A stretch of 64,000 nt of DNA from Misgurnus anguillicaudatus (lineage: Eukaryota > Chordata > Actinopteri > Cypriniformes > Cobitidae): contig NW_027395284.1 in assembly GCF_027580225.2 (NCBI RefSeq), positions 3,630,233 to 3,694,232 of the forward strand. Reading direction: 5' to 3'. The first letter of the stretch is position 1; each line of letters begins with the position of its first letter. The notes beneath the pieces are model-generated. The model was not told the DNA's origin and did no database searches. It saw nothing but the letters and a program-made list of their open reading frames with translations. Positions 23,904 to 34,922 of the stretch are shown here, piece by piece. A program made the translations under genes and the position numbers.

Positions 23904-24495
23904 GTCTTAAGTTGTTGTTGTTTTGAGAACTCTTGAATGAACATAAACATTTAACATAAAATTAACAGTTTAATTTATTATTTTTTTTAAGTTTGAGATG
24001 TCTGTGTCACTCTTGAAATGGCTTATAATTTTCACATTACATTTATAGTGTGTATAGTTTTATTATATTCATTCGTCCAACTTTGCAGATGAATTAACTC
24101 TGTTACCTTTGCATTGATATCATACCCTTAAACAAATATTTTACTCTAATGCGTCAAAAATGTACTGTAAAATTATCATTAACTGCAGCAACTCTCTTTT
24201 GGCAATCATGTTTCTCCTATTTTTTTTTACTTTTCTAGAAATGACCTAAATACATTCAAATTTGCCATGTATTAAACAGTATCCTCACTTGTCCCAGATT
24301 TTGGTAACAGGTCCCTACAAAACATTTTCTTATGGTTAAACACATTATTTGACTGGTCAAAATAAACTTTTTTTCACATTTGTTTAACCTTATTTGTGAG
24401 AAGTGCCAACTGTATCTTGATCAAAATGTAGTTTTTGTAGGATTTGGAAAGCTATTTTCTCCTTCAATGCTTAGTGACTTTGTCTCTGTTGTTAG
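23904..24495 (+). other. End of presumed aff4 intron 1
   Basis: AT-rich intron. It ends with the acceptor GTCTCTGTTGTTAG at 24495. Confidence 0.4.
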
Positions 24496-24499
24496 CAAC

Positions 24500-24622
24500 A
24501 TGAACCGTGAAGACCGGAATGTGCTCCGTATGAAAGAAAGGGAAAGGAGAAATCAGGAACTTCATCAGGGAGGAGAGGTCTTCCCAGCTAACTCCCCCCT
24601 CTTCCCTGAACCTATTAAAGTT
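24500..24622 (+). CDS. aff4: aff4 start-codon exon
   Basis: The exon begins after the acceptor TGTTGTTAG at 24495, four bases before the ATG. It gives 41 codons ending [10 protein letters not shown] and is followed by the donor GTAAGTTC at 24623. The upstream in-frame residues of the longer open frame are intron translation. The start is fixed by the family signature MNREDRNVL. The C-terminal part of this exon begins the P-TEFb contact region known in human AFF4. Confidence 0.93.
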
Positions 24623-27600
24623 GTAAGTTCATTTTGTTTCTTCATTTATTTGCCCTTTGGACTTCATTTTGTCTTGGGTGTTTTTTTACTCCGTTATTAC
24701 ATCCTGACATTATGCTTTACTAATCTCATTCCTTGGCAAAGAACCCCTTTACGAAAAAGTTTACCACCATGATATCAAATGGGAATACTGAATGATTATC
24801 AGTGTTATTTACAGGCTGTGCTCATACTTAAGTATTGATATATTGATACACTTCTTTTCTTTACAATTTTGCATCTACTTTAGATCTTTGTATTGGTTGC
24901 ACCTTGTTATAGTATCATGGTGGTCAGTAATGTACCATGATATTACCATGGTACAAAAAAATGGTAGTGCCATGTTATGTTTTTGTTGATGAAAGGCTTT
25001 GTTTGATATCGAGTTTGAACCCAATGGTTATGGTGAGATGTTTGGGTAAGTACATTAGTGACACATGTGCAGTTGTAGTAGTGGTTAGGGGTCTAGTAGT
25101 TTCCTTCCTGAACAAATGGTAAGTTCTCAGGCCGCATCCCGTTCCTGAAAGGCACTTTCTATTTACATTGGGCTATATAATGTTGCTTGGTTTGTTTTGC
25201 CAGGTGTGAACAGATAAACGGCATGCCTGGCTTGTGTTGGAGAAGATAAATAATTGCATTGCTAAATCTACAATGTCATGGCGAATTAAGTTGCAAAAGT
25301 TTGTTTTAGTGAAATTGGGAGCTTGCAATCTGAATAGGTGTCTGTGAAGCGTAGTTACACGAAGACTGTAAATAGACAGCATTTGTCCCTGCTGGTCTTC
25401 ATATGTACTGAAAACATCTTAATTTGAAGTATTCAGTTTTCAAAGACCCTATGAAATAGCTTGACATGCAAGTTGACTTATTTCTTATTGAAACATCTTT
25501 CCTGTTCCTCATCCCTTTGAGACTGTTCGTTTTTTAAATGTTTGCCTGCTATTAAATGTTCAAATGATCTCATGGGTTCTTTAAAGCGCACCAGTAAGTA
25601 AATGCAAAAGAGGTTTATTTGAAATATGTGAGAAACATGGTTTTGTAGGCACATATGTTACAGTAAAGAAGATTACAATCTCTCTTAGTGTAACTTCACT
25701 GCTAACAAGCTTTATGCTGAGGTAAGTGTTTAACTTTTATAGTAAATCGGTCATATGATGCAAGAAATGCATCCAGCGGCCAGCTCCAGTCCAGGCTGGT
25801 ATCAACGTTTTTCATTTTTCCCTACGGGATGTGATGTGATTTACTAATGGCGCTTTTCCATTGCATATTACGGTCTGGTACGGTTCAGTACAGCTCACTT
25901 GGGGGGTTTTCCACTGTGTACAGTACCTAGTACCCGATACTCATCGGGGTAGCCGGCATCTTAAAAGTGGTGGGGCAGGGCTATCAGTATAGATTAGATG
26001 GATGGATACAGATAGGCTTGAGATGCGGCATTACGGCCACGCGGTTCAGATGGGCCCACACATATAATGTTCAAATAGCGAGTAAATCTGTTTCCCGTCA
26101 TCTTGTGCTGAAATATTTAAATTGGCAATACCTGAAAGCACGTGAAATGATCACTTCAAAGCAGCGTTTGAGCTCGACCAGACAGGTGTGTGCGAAAGAT
26201 GATTCGCCTTATAACGCTCACTTGTGATTGGGTATGTGTTACCCAACACACCCCCACGCCCACCTCCCCGTGTATTTTACACCCATGCCGATACTATTAT
26301 TATTACCACCTCGGTTGAGGATTTAAGTGATCCGTACTGATACTAAAACATGCCGTATAATGCTGTGACCAATAAGTGATCTGCAGACAATCGTCACTAC
26401 CAGCATCATTGCTAAATACAAGATTGTACAAAATACAAGAACCAAATGATGTCGTCATCTGTGCGTTGTTGTACAAGTTTCCAAACTCCACATGCCGGGA
26501 ATCAAGAACATATTTCCATCGATATGCTCCGTTGCTCCAGAGTTGATCGTTTAGCGGCAGTAAACTTCAATGGAAAATCAAACCAAGCCAAAAAAAGCAG
26601 AGCTGAGCCCAGCTGCGTAGTACCAAGCTGTTGTTAAACTATACAATTAAAAAAAACTACTTAACTGTGGAAAACCCCTGCTTGAAATTTCCACAGGTTA
26701 ACTTGCATGTTTGTAAAAGTAAATATTTCCTGTAATAAACTGCACCTGTGTGCTTGACTTGACCGTTCGGGACAGGTCAGCTGCAGGACAGATAATGGTC
26801 ATATAAATCTGCATCATCTTTTAAATTGTTTTTAATCCTTTGATTGATCAAGAAAATGGGTGAAATGTCACCCAAACATGTCAAATGTCTCTTACTTTGA
26901 CCTTACTGGAATTATGCATCTGAAATGTAGCATGCAGATGATTATTAAATATAGTTTCCGCCAGTAATTGCTTTCATAAAAAGCAGCTAAAATGTTGTCA
27001 TTAATCTTATCTAATTTTCTAGTTTAGACATCCAACAAATTTGATGCATACATTTTATTAGATGCAGGTTTTAAATTAGTGCAGAAAATAAACTATTCAA
27101 TAGTGATGCACCAAAATTAGAACTCTGGGCTGAAACTGGAAAAAAACGAGTCAATGCAAAGTAAATCTGTCAATTTGATCCTGGAGTATTTGATCAATAA
27201 TATAATATCTCTAAATGTATATTTTTAATATAGGCCAATATATCCCAGGGCTGGGTGATATTGACCGAAATTTATGTCTTTGTAATTTTGGGATGATAGC
27301 GATTTAGAAAATACAGAGATATTTATCGTATAAAGTTTACATGTAAGTCAAACACCCATGCAAGATGTCACAATCACCTTTTTTAAAACCCCCCTTTATG
27401 AAAATAAAGTTCAAACATAGGGCTTTCCTCCCTGTTCAAAAATATTCATCTGCACAACATGCGAACTGGTTGGAAAGTTTAAGTTTGACCTGAATTTTTG
27501 GTAGAGCTTCTGTAGCAAAAAATATACCGTACGTTTCAGACTCTAATCCACACCGGAGTATAAGCCGCATCATTCAAAAATGTGTCATTAGACGAAATAA

Positions 27601-29076
27601 CATGTATAAGTCACAGTGGACTATACGTCGCGTTTATTTAGAAAATTATTTCGCAAAAACCAAGCCGAAGAACAGACATTTAATCTGGAAAGGGTTGAAT
27701 ATGCTAAATTAACTGAACAAGCCAACTAGCTTGAAGTTCGCAGACTCGTCATTCCACATCACTGAATCCACTGAATTACATAAATACAGAAGCAGCATAT
27801 AGCGGACTCTTGCGGCTGTAGACGATAATGTTGTCTCTTGCCTCCATAAATTCATACTGATTTACAAGGCGCACCTGACTATAAGACGCAGCACCAGCCA
27901 AGTTATGAAAAAAAACGCGGCTTATAGACCGAAAAATATGGTAGATGATGTTTTCTCATTCCATATCCCGCTGGGAAAAATACACATATATTACCAAACC
28001 TCAATATACTGCCCAGCCCTAATATATTCATGGAAATTGTTTTAATTTCTTATTGTTGACATGGCTATCAAGTTTACTAAAGTTAAAAAGGATTAGCTAC
28101 CAGTTTTATGCATGATAATCTCATTCTCTAATTTCATGTATTTAAAATCTGACACCCTTTTCCGATTTCCTTTTCTCCCAACAGTCTTGCAAGGAAGATA
28201 AACTTTCGAGTCGCATCCAGAGTATGCTTGGAAATTACGACGAGATGAAGGAAACCATCGGCGAACCACCCATGTCAAAACTCATTCCCAAAGCATCCAA
28301 TAGTACCTCAGAAGAGAAGTCTGGTCAGTCGGCTCCTGGAGCTTCATCCTCTTCTGCCTCGGGCTCTTCCACGTCAACATCCACCTCCTCGCAGAAACGC
28401 TCATCCATGCAGGGCGGCCATGGCGGCAGCCAGCGTAGCAGCGGTAGCGGCCAGCGCCACGAGCGAGAATACAGCAGCGGAAGCAAGAAGTCTAGTAAGC
28501 ACAGCTCCGAGCACAAGTCCCACTCGACCTCCAGCCCGGCCAAGGGATCGTTGAGCTCCAGCAGCCACTCGCGCTCGCTGGCAGCCGATCATAAGGAACG
28601 CTACCGGAAGTCTCCGAGGGACCGGGAGGTGAATTGGGATTCACCCTCAAGGATTCCTTCTTTCTCGAGCAGCCAACATCCCAGCCAGGCTTTCCCGCCC
28701 TCGCTCATTAAGCCCAATCCTATGATTCAGAAACCCACAGCCTATGTGCGCCCCATGGACGGTCAAGAGACCGCCGAGCCCAAGACTTCCTCTGAGTCTT
28801 ACGGCAGTCAGTCACACAGCAGTTCGGTGGCAGAAATGAAGCCCAACGGCAAGGCTTCCCTCACCAAGCTGAAGATTCCAACACAGCCCGTAGATGTAAG
28901 GTTCTCCTCATTTCTTTTACCCAAGAAGTTTATTCATGAGCAGTTACATTTTCAATAAAATTAGAGTTTATAATATAAGTAAAACTGTCAGAACATTTGT
29001 GACCCTATCTGTGAAATGCACCTTATTGCAGGGTTCAATGGGAGGAGATGCAAGCTGTGTTGATGAGATTTTAAAG
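24500..29076 (+). CDS. aff4: AF4/FMR2 family member 4-like gene, first three coding exons
   Basis: AFF4 is the scaffold of the super elongation complex. It holds P-TEFb (CDK9 and cyclin T), ELL and ENL/AF9 and so helps release paused RNA polymerase II in the nucleus. Three coding exons are visible (24500-24622, 28185-28895, 29032-29076), all joining in phase 0 to 293 codons. The family protein has about 1160 residues, so roughly the first quarter is here. The start [42 protein letters not shown] and CVDEILK are near-exact AFF4 signatures and fit AFF4 better than AFF1-3. Known from the family: about the first 70 residues bind P-TEFb, and they span the first exon junction. No later exon could be found before the N gap at 32455. 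Confidence 0.9.
25851..26680. mobile_element. MITE-like element related to 7879-9051
   Basis: Starts CGCTTTTCCATTGCATATTAC and has GGGGGTTTTCCACTG and TAGTACCCGATAC near its left side, the same words as the element at 7879-9051. GTAGTACCAAGCTG and TGTGGAAAACCCC near the right are inverted counterparts. Boundaries are approximate. Confidence 0.45.
27244..28020. mobile_element. hAT-like element (CAGGGCTGGGTGATA) with nested insertion
   Basis: Left end CAGGGCTGGGTGATATTG, right end AATATACTGCCCAGCCCT, inverted. AATATATC before the left end and AATATATT after the right end may be the 8-bp target duplication. A second element occupies 27525-27942. Confidence 0.6.
27525..27942. mobile_element. MITE with TACCGTA...GCGGCTTATAG ends
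   Basis: Left TACCGTACGTTTCAG then GGAGTATAAGCCGC; right GCGGCTTATAGACCG then AAAATATGGTA, inverted. The inner part repeats TATAAG/CTTATAG words. This matches a vertebrate repeat type whose ends read as variations on GCGGCTTATAGTCCGG. Confidence 0.55.
28185..28895 (+). CDS. aff4: aff4 large serine-rich exon
   Basis: Acceptor TTCTCCCAACAG, donor GAT|GTAAGG at 28896. The 237 codons start [20 protein letters not shown], which completes the P-TEFb-binding segment. Then comes a low-complexity Ser/Gly/His-rich region (for example [17 protein letters not shown]), then the conserved block [22 protein letters not shown] and [12 protein letters not shown]. Base composition is clearly richer in GC than the flanks. 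The ATG inside (SML) is not the start. The opposite-strand frames at 28325-28592 are shadows of the repetitive codons. Confidence 0.93.
29032..29076 (+). CDS. aff4: aff4 small exon (CVDEILK)
   Basis: A 45-base exon between acceptor CCTTATTGCAG and donor AAG|GTGAGATC. It encodes [15 protein letters not shown], matching the AFF4 phrase VSCVDEILK that precedes the EMTHSWPPPL region. The next exon of the family was looked for in 29077-32454 and not found. Confidence 0.88.
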
Positions 29077-29507
29077 GTGAGATCAGTTTTATTGCTTGTT
29101 GCTGCCATTATTAAAGAAATAGTTCACCCAAAATGAAGAAAAGTGCAGTCATTTTGTGCTCTGTATTTAAAGCTATATGAAGCCAGTCATATGATAGCTG
29201 TGTGTAATCGATAATACCTGGAAGTCTTTCTACTCTTTCAAGAACGTCATGTTCTTATAACATGCTTAAAACATTATGGTGTTATTATTGACATAATGAC
29301 ATGCAAGGTTTTTAAATATGCGCACATGTAAATTAGTTTCAATTTTGGGTGAACTGTCTCTGTGATTCATTTGAATGTATGACTGTTTTGTTAAAATTTG
29401 TTAATCTTAATGCTAGGACTGCAAAATATATAGAAGTTATCGAAAAGTGTGCATATCGCAATGGTTTGCAATAGCTTCATGATTTTAATATTTTAAAAAG
29501 TTATATA
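29077..29507 (+). other. aff4 intron 4, left part
   Basis: Contains a SINE/MITE-type fragment (AAATAGTTCACCCAAAATG at about 29116) but no exon. Confidence 0.4.
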
Positions 29508-31113
29508 CAGTCTTGTTCAAAATAATAGCAGTACAATGTGACTAACCAGAATAATCAAGGTTTTTAGTATATTTTTTATTGCTACGTGGCAAACAAGTTA
29601 CCAGTAGGTTTAGTAGATTTTCAGAAAACAAACAAGACCCAGCATTCATGATATGCACGCTCTTAAGGCTGTGCAATTGGGCAATTAGTTGAAAGGGGTG
29701 TGTTCAAAAAAATAGCAGTGTGGCATTCAATCACTGAGGTCATCAATTTTGTGAAGAAACAGGTGTGAATCAGGTGGCCCCTATTTAAGGATGAAGCCAA
29801 CACTTGTTGAACATGCATTTGAAACTGAGGAAATGGGTCGTTCAAGACATTGTTCAGAAGAACAGCGTACTTTGATTAAAAAGTTGATTGGAGAGGGGAA
29901 AACCTATAAAGAGGTGCAAAAAATGATAGGCTGTTCAGCTAAAATGATCTCCAATGCCTTAAAATGGAGAGCAAAACCAGAGAGACGTGGAAGAAAACGG
30001 AAGACAACCATCAAAATGGATAGAAGAATAACCAGAATGGCAAAGGCTCAGCCAATGATCACCTCCAGGATGATCAAAGACAGTCTGGAGTTACCTGTAA
30101 GTACTGTGACAGTTAGAAGACGTCTGTGTGAAGCTAATCTATTTTCAAGAATCCCCCGCAAAGTCCCTCTGTTAAAAAAAAGGCATGTGCAGAAGAGGTT
30201 ACAATTTGCCAAAGAACACATCAACTGGCCTAAAGAGAAATGGAGGAACATTTTGTGGACTGATGAGAGTAAAATTGTTCTTTTTGGGTCCAAGGGCCAC
30301 AGGCAGTTTGTGAGACGACCCCCAAACTCTGAATTCAAGCCACAGTACACAGTGAAGATAGTGAAGCATGGAGGTGCAAGCATCATGATATGGGCATGTT
30401 TCTCCTACTATGGTGTTGGGCCTATTTATCGCATACCAGGGATCATGGATCAGTTTGCATATGTTAAAATATTTGAAGAAGTCATGTTGCCCTATGCTGA
30501 AGAGGACATGCCCTTGAAATGGTTGTTTCAACAAGACAATGACCCAAAACACACTAGTAAACGGGCAAAGTCTTGGTTCCAAACCAACAAAATTAATGTT
30601 ATGGAGTGGCCAGCCCAATCTCCAGACCTTAATCCAATTGAGAACTTGTGGGGTGATATCAAAAATGCTGTAAAACCAAGAAATGTGAATGAATTGTGGA
30701 ATGTTGTTAAAGAATCATGGAGTGGAATAACAGCTGAGAGGTGCCACGAGTTGGTTGACTCCATGCCACACAGATGTCAAGCAGTTATAAAAAACTGTGG
30801 TCATACAACTAAATATTAGTTTAGTGATTCACAGGATTGCTAAATCCCAGAAAAAAAATGTTTGTACAAAATAGTTTTGAGTTTGTACAGTCAAAGGTAG
30901 ACACTGCTATTTTTTTGAACACACCCCTTTCAACTAATTGCCCAATTGCACAGCCTTAAGAGCGTGCATATCATGAATGCTGGGTCTTGTTTGTTTTCTG
31001 AGAATCTACTGAACCTACTGGTAACTTGTTTGCCACGTAGCAATAAAAATATACTAAAAACCTTGATTATTCTGGTTAGTCACATTGTACTGCTATTATT
31101 TTGAACAAGACTG
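29508..31113 (+). mobile_element. Tc1/mariner element with intact-looking transposase and long IR/DR ends
   Basis: The element starts CAGTCTTGTTCAAAATAATAG and ends with its reverse complement, flanked by TA on each side (29506-29507 and 31114-31115). The inverted repeats are about 215 bp. Each contains an outer and an inner copy of a direct repeat (TTGTTCAAAATAATAGCAGT outside, GTTCAAAAAAATAGCAGT inside), the IR/DR layout also known from Sleeping Beauty-type elements. The arms differ at only a few positions, and the 342-codon frame inside is unbroken. It inserted in aff4 intron 4, in the sense direction. Confidence 0.95.
29791..30819 (+). CDS. Tc1 transposase, DD34E, uninterrupted
   Basis: A single frame of 342 codons, the normal size for Tc1 transposases. 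An alternative start at 29833 ([11 protein letters not shown]) fits the usual N-terminus of the family better and gives 328 residues. The paired helix-turn-helix region comes first ([31 protein letters not shown]), with a basic linker between (RRGRKRKT). The catalytic triad is visible: Asp in [12 protein letters not shown], Asp in [14 protein letters not shown] and Glu in [13 protein letters not shown], with exactly 34 residues between the last two. There is no frameshift or premature stop. The enzyme would cut and paste the element at TA sites. Whether it is active cannot be told from the sequence. Confidence 0.95.
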   Translation: MKPTLVEHAFETEEMGRSRHCSEEQRTLIKKLIGEGKTYKEVQKMIGCSAKMISNALKWRAKPERRGRKRKTTIKMDRRITRMAKAQPMITSRMIKDSLELPVSTVTVRRRLCEANLFSRIPRKVPLLKKRHVQKRLQFAKEHINWPKEKWRNILWTDESKIVLFGSKGHRQFVRRPPNSEFKPQYTVKIVKHGGASIMIWACFSYYGVGPIYRIPGIMDQFAYVKIFEEVMLPYAEEDMPLKWLFQQDNDPKHTSKRAKSWFQTNKINVMEWPAQSPDLNPIENLWGDIKNAVKPRNVNELWNVVKESWSGITAERCHELVDSMPHRCQAVIKNCGHTTKY

Positions 31114-31265
31114 TATAATCAAAGTTTTAGGTTGATGCAGATAACAGTAAGACAAAAAGAATGATGTTGGTTATATACGTTTTTAAAATGTATATTGTAT
31201 TTTAATTTGATTTTGCAAGGTTAAAACATTATCATAGCAGATATCATATTATTAGGAACTTATCA

Positions 31266-32322
31266 GCTGCATCTGAAATTTAAGGCAGCTTTCTTGTTGC
31301 CTCTCTGGCTCATGAGACCATGACTTCGGCGGCATGAAGTAGTGTTAATTTTGTCACCTATTTTTAATTTAGTCTTAGTCTTGTGCCAAAAGTCCTTGTT
31401 AGTTTTAGTCGACTAAAAGTCTCATAATTTAAGTTTAGTTTTATTCAAAAGACAACTCGAGGTATCTTAGTTAAGTTTTAGTTAAAATATTTTTTTTAAA
31501 TAAATTATTTCTGAGATTATTTCTGATAGCAATTTCAATCAAATAGTGTTTTACACATCTCAGATATTGGTTAAATGTCATAATCACAAATAACAAAATA
31601 CACTTGTTGAATGATTTTTGTTGAATGCAACTTTGTTAAACGTGTCTGAGACACATAACAATTGATGTCAGTGCTCGTGTTCACTATCTATGGGTGTTGT
31701 GTTCTTGCTCGATGTAGTTTTGTGTTGCTGCCACTAACTTGAGCAACAGCGCAAACTCATTCAGTGTATTTTGAAGGCGTAACGTAACGGCTAAATTTTC
31801 TATCTCTAGTAGAGACGATTGTATGAAAATGAAGAGAGATTGTATCTTTTATTTTATGCAAAACATTTTAGTCTCATCTTTTTCGTCAACAATAATGCAT
31901 GTTAATTTAGTTTTAGTCAGCGTTTTTGGACAACTGTGCAGTCTCGTCATTGTCTCATCTTAGTCATGGAAAAAAGGTTGTTGACGAACATATTTAGTCT
32001 CGTCTCTTTTGACGAAATTAACACTAGCATGAAAGCAGCTCCGGGAATCGCTTTCAGACAGCCTTCATGTTATGGATTTCTGTTATGGAATGCAAATTTC
32101 TCACTAGAAATTCAATCAAAAGGTGTAAAAATATAACTTTCTTTACAATAAATGTACACATCACATTTCCCGCGCGCACACACGCATAAAATTGTGGGAC
32201 AAGACGATAAAGATGTCTCAGGATACAGGAAGTAAGCAAACATTGGATTCGGACGTGCCTTGATGCCTTCCTGCCTTGAATGCTGCCTCTGAAGGCAGAA
32301 TTTAAGCGATTTCAGATGTAGC
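31266..32322. mobile_element. Inverted-repeat element (CATCTGAAATTTAAGGC), interrupted
   Basis: Left GCTGCATCTGAAATTTAAGG, right GAATTTAAGC.ATTTCAGATG, imperfect inverted repeats. The interior includes the hAT element at 31340-32026. Without it the element is about 370 bp. No coding capacity. Confidence 0.5.
31340..32026. mobile_element. hAT-like element (TAGTGTTAATTTTGTC)
   Basis: Starts TAGTGTTAATTTTGTC and ends GACGAAATTAACACTA, an inverted repeat with one mismatch. The 8 bases GCATGAAG (31332-31339) and GCATGAAA (32027-32034) are a target duplication with one change. The interior repeats TTAGTC/TTTAGT words. Confidence 0.8.
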
Positions 32323-32454
32323 CATCGTGGGGGGGGGTTCAGTGTCGTGCAGCCCTAGCTAATGCAAATAGAAGTGCTTCATATTTTAAGGATTATCAAA
32401 TGCGCAGTGATGTTTATATATGAGCCTGGACCACGAAACCAGTTACGAGGTTTG

Positions 32455-32954
32455 NNNNNNNNNNNNNNNNNNNNNNNNNNNNNNNNNNNNNNNNNNNNNN
32501 NNNNNNNNNNNNNNNNNNNNNNNNNNNNNNNNNNNNNNNNNNNNNNNNNNNNNNNNNNNNNNNNNNNNNNNNNNNNNNNNNNNNNNNNNNNNNNNNNNNN
32601 NNNNNNNNNNNNNNNNNNNNNNNNNNNNNNNNNNNNNNNNNNNNNNNNNNNNNNNNNNNNNNNNNNNNNNNNNNNNNNNNNNNNNNNNNNNNNNNNNNNN
32701 NNNNNNNNNNNNNNNNNNNNNNNNNNNNNNNNNNNNNNNNNNNNNNNNNNNNNNNNNNNNNNNNNNNNNNNNNNNNNNNNNNNNNNNNNNNNNNNNNNNN
32801 NNNNNNNNNNNNNNNNNNNNNNNNNNNNNNNNNNNNNNNNNNNNNNNNNNNNNNNNNNNNNNNNNNNNNNNNNNNNNNNNNNNNNNNNNNNNNNNNNNNN
32901 NNNNNNNNNNNNNNNNNNNNNNNNNNNNNNNNNNNNNNNNNNNNNNNNNNNNNN
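32455..32954. other. Assembly gap of exactly 500 N
   Basis: All 500 bases are N. A round number is normally a placeholder for unknown length. The aff4 exons stop before it and the rimbp2 exons stop after it. Confidence 0.99.
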
Positions 32955-32993
32955 AGGGGGGGCCGTCCGCGGAAAATGTTTGAGAACCACTGA

Positions 32994-33663
32994 TGTAACA
33001 ACCCTATATCACGCAAATACGTGACTATTTCACGTATGGACCAACGTGAAAATGTCACGTTTTGCCGTGTTTGAACGTGAGCATGTCACGTTTTCTGTTT
33101 GTGTCACTTGGACCAACGTGAAAATGTCACGTTTTGCCGTGTTTGAACGTGAGCATGTCACGTTTTCTGTTTGTGTCACTTGGACCAACGTGAAAATGTC
33201 ACGTTTTGCCGGGTTTGAACGTGAGCATGTCACGTTTTCTGTTTGTGTCACTTTCATGTTTTGGTTACTCAACTTTTTTGTCCTATTTTCAAACCATTTT
33301 CGCTTCGGTTTAGGGTTAGATTTGGTGCTTGTGTTATATGTCACTTTAAGTATTTGTCACTTTAAGTATTGGTTTATAAAAAAAAAGATACAAGACTTAT
33401 TCTTTTATATTTTCTAATCTTTAACCAATTGTCGCCTGACGTTGGGATTAGAGTTTGTTTAGGTAAGGATGTCATTTTATGTAAATCTAACCCTAAACCG
33501 AAGCGACAATGGTAAGAAATTAGGACAAAAAAGTTGAGTAACCAAAACGTGAAAGTGACACAAACAGAAAACGTGACATGCTCACGTTCAAACACGGCAA
33601 AACGTGACATTTTCACATTGGTCCAAATGTGAAATAGTCACGTATTTGCGTGATATTGGGTTA
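32994..33663. mobile_element. Inverted-repeat element with ATATCACGCAAATACGTGA ends
   Basis: The left end (CCTATATCACGCAAATACG) and the right end (ATTTGCGTGATATTGGG) are inverted. The arms continue with GTGAAAATGTCACG words, so most of the element could fold on itself. The left arm holds three 72-bp tandem units and the right arm one. The centre has two inverted copies of TAGGGTTAGATTT. No transposase. The left end lies only about 40 bases from the N gap. Confidence 0.7.
33037..33252. repeat. Three tandem 72-bp units
   Basis: Units begin at 33037, 33109 and 33181 with TGGACCAACGTGAAAATG and are almost identical (one change, GCCGTG to GCCGGG, in the third). Because 72 is a multiple of three they form an open frame with a 24-residue repeat (TNVKMSRFAVFEREHVTF...). 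A fourth, inverted unit lies at about 33550-33630. Confidence 0.9.
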
Positions 33664-33871
33664 GATGTAAACAACACTGGTCCAGAAACACTTCCTGTTA
33701 CAGTTTGTGACAGTTTTTTTTTTATTTTTACATATATCATTATCTTTAAGATGTTTGTTTAACTTCAGTTAATTCAGGTTTATATGTTCTGTTGGTTTAT
33801 TTTATCCCAACGTTTATCTAGTGTTAAAAAACTGAAACAGGAAGTGCTTCTGGACCAGTGTTGTTTACATC
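33664..33871. mobile_element. MITE with GATGTAAACAACACTGG ends
   Basis: Left GATGTAAACAACACTGGTCC, right GGACCAGTGTTGTTTACATC, a near-perfect inverted repeat of about 36 bp round a 135-bp AT-rich centre. It directly abuts the previous element. Confidence 0.75.
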
Positions 33872-34922
33872 TTTTGAAATGGTCTATATATTTTTGCCAA
33901 GGAGACAAAGACATTTTTCTTTGAAACAGCAGACAGAGATTTCAACAACATAGATTGTTTATATTACATCCACTGACCCTCACTTTATTTGGTGAAATAT
34001 AAATATATGCTATAGGTTTATGTTAATTTGACTTGTTTTAGGTTTGTAAATGTTTGAAAAGCTATGATACAACATATACTTTATCCTCTAAAGAGTTAAC
34101 TGGAAAGTATAAGGCAGCAATAAATAAATGCTGTAAACAAAATGTATTACTTTGCTCTCTGTAAGTCTGTACCAATTGCCAGGAAGCTTAAATAATCATT
34201 TTCAAGATGACTACTGTAAAAAGTGGATCATCCCACTAACTGAAAATGAATATGGAGCTGAGAAACATGCACTGTATAAATGAGATGATTGTGTGTAAAA
34301 CATTACAACATGGGAAAAACAATGAGGAAAGCAATGGGGAGTGAGGGTGTCATCACAAGCAATGTCTGTCTGGTGTTTTTACGCCACACGATATGCACAC
34401 AGGGACTGGAACTAAAATGCTTATGACCTAATCTTCATTATCTATAACTAAAATAAAAGACTATTGGGAAAAAATGTGTACAAATAAATCCAAACAAATA
34501 CTGTAAAAGCAAGTGATTTAGATCATAATTTGCCTCTAGTGATTGTTCAGTAAATAAATATTGCTTGCTTAAAGCGAAAACAAACATTCATGGATTTCAT
34601 TTAAAAAGTAGGAGGTTAGACTGAAAATACAGTGGTCCCAAAAAATATCTGTGGGGGAAATTACTCTATACAGGCAAACATACATTTAAACATTTTTCAC
34701 AAACAAATACATAAAGGGTGGGGGATGTGTACAACTGTGTGATTGACAGCTATCTGAGATTTGATCTGATTGGAGGTGAAGATATCCTTTGCTTTTGACT
34801 GCTATAAAGGTTACTGTAGTATAGTTCTTTAATCCAGTGACATAATTAATTCATGTTAAAATAATTCATAATGCAATAACTAATGTTTATAAATACAACA
34901 CATACGACTTTACAAATGTATC
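33872..34922 (-). other. Non-coding, presumed rimbp2 intron or 3' side
   Basis: AT-rich sequence. I looked on the minus strand for the SH3-II and SH3-III exons (phrases like ALFDYDP or DADGFYRGE) and found none. Confidence 0.4.

Larger units (their letters stand above)
24623..28184 (+). other. aff4 intron 2 with repeat insertions
   Basis: Contains a palindromic CCATGGT-rich patch (about 24910-24970), a MITE-like element at 25851-26680 and a hAT element at 27244-28020. No further coding exon was seen. It ends with the acceptor TTTTCTCCCAACAG at 28184. Confidence 0.5.

Noticed and set aside
24380..24499. Upstream extension of the aff4 start exon to an earlier ATG
   Set aside because: It crosses the splice acceptor and does not match the family, which starts MNREDRNVL.
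28325..28592. Minus-strand frames opposite aff4 exon 3
   Set aside because: Shadows of the serine-rich coding strand.
29077..32454. Further aff4 exons (EMTHSWPPPL region)
   Set aside because: Searched by eye in the plus strand and not found; the stretch is occupied by transposons.
32362..33058. Long open frames of 187-220 codons
   Set aside because: They consist of N bases and have no content.
33037..33252. Regular repeats considered as a CRISPR array
   Set aside because: The units are directly adjacent with no unique spacers, and the genome is a vertebrate.
33046..33417. 123-codon frame with a 24-residue repeat, looking like a repeat protein
   Set aside because: It arises from 72-bp tandem units inside an inverted-repeat element; the inverted unit gives a related frame on the other strand, and there is no sign of selection on protein.
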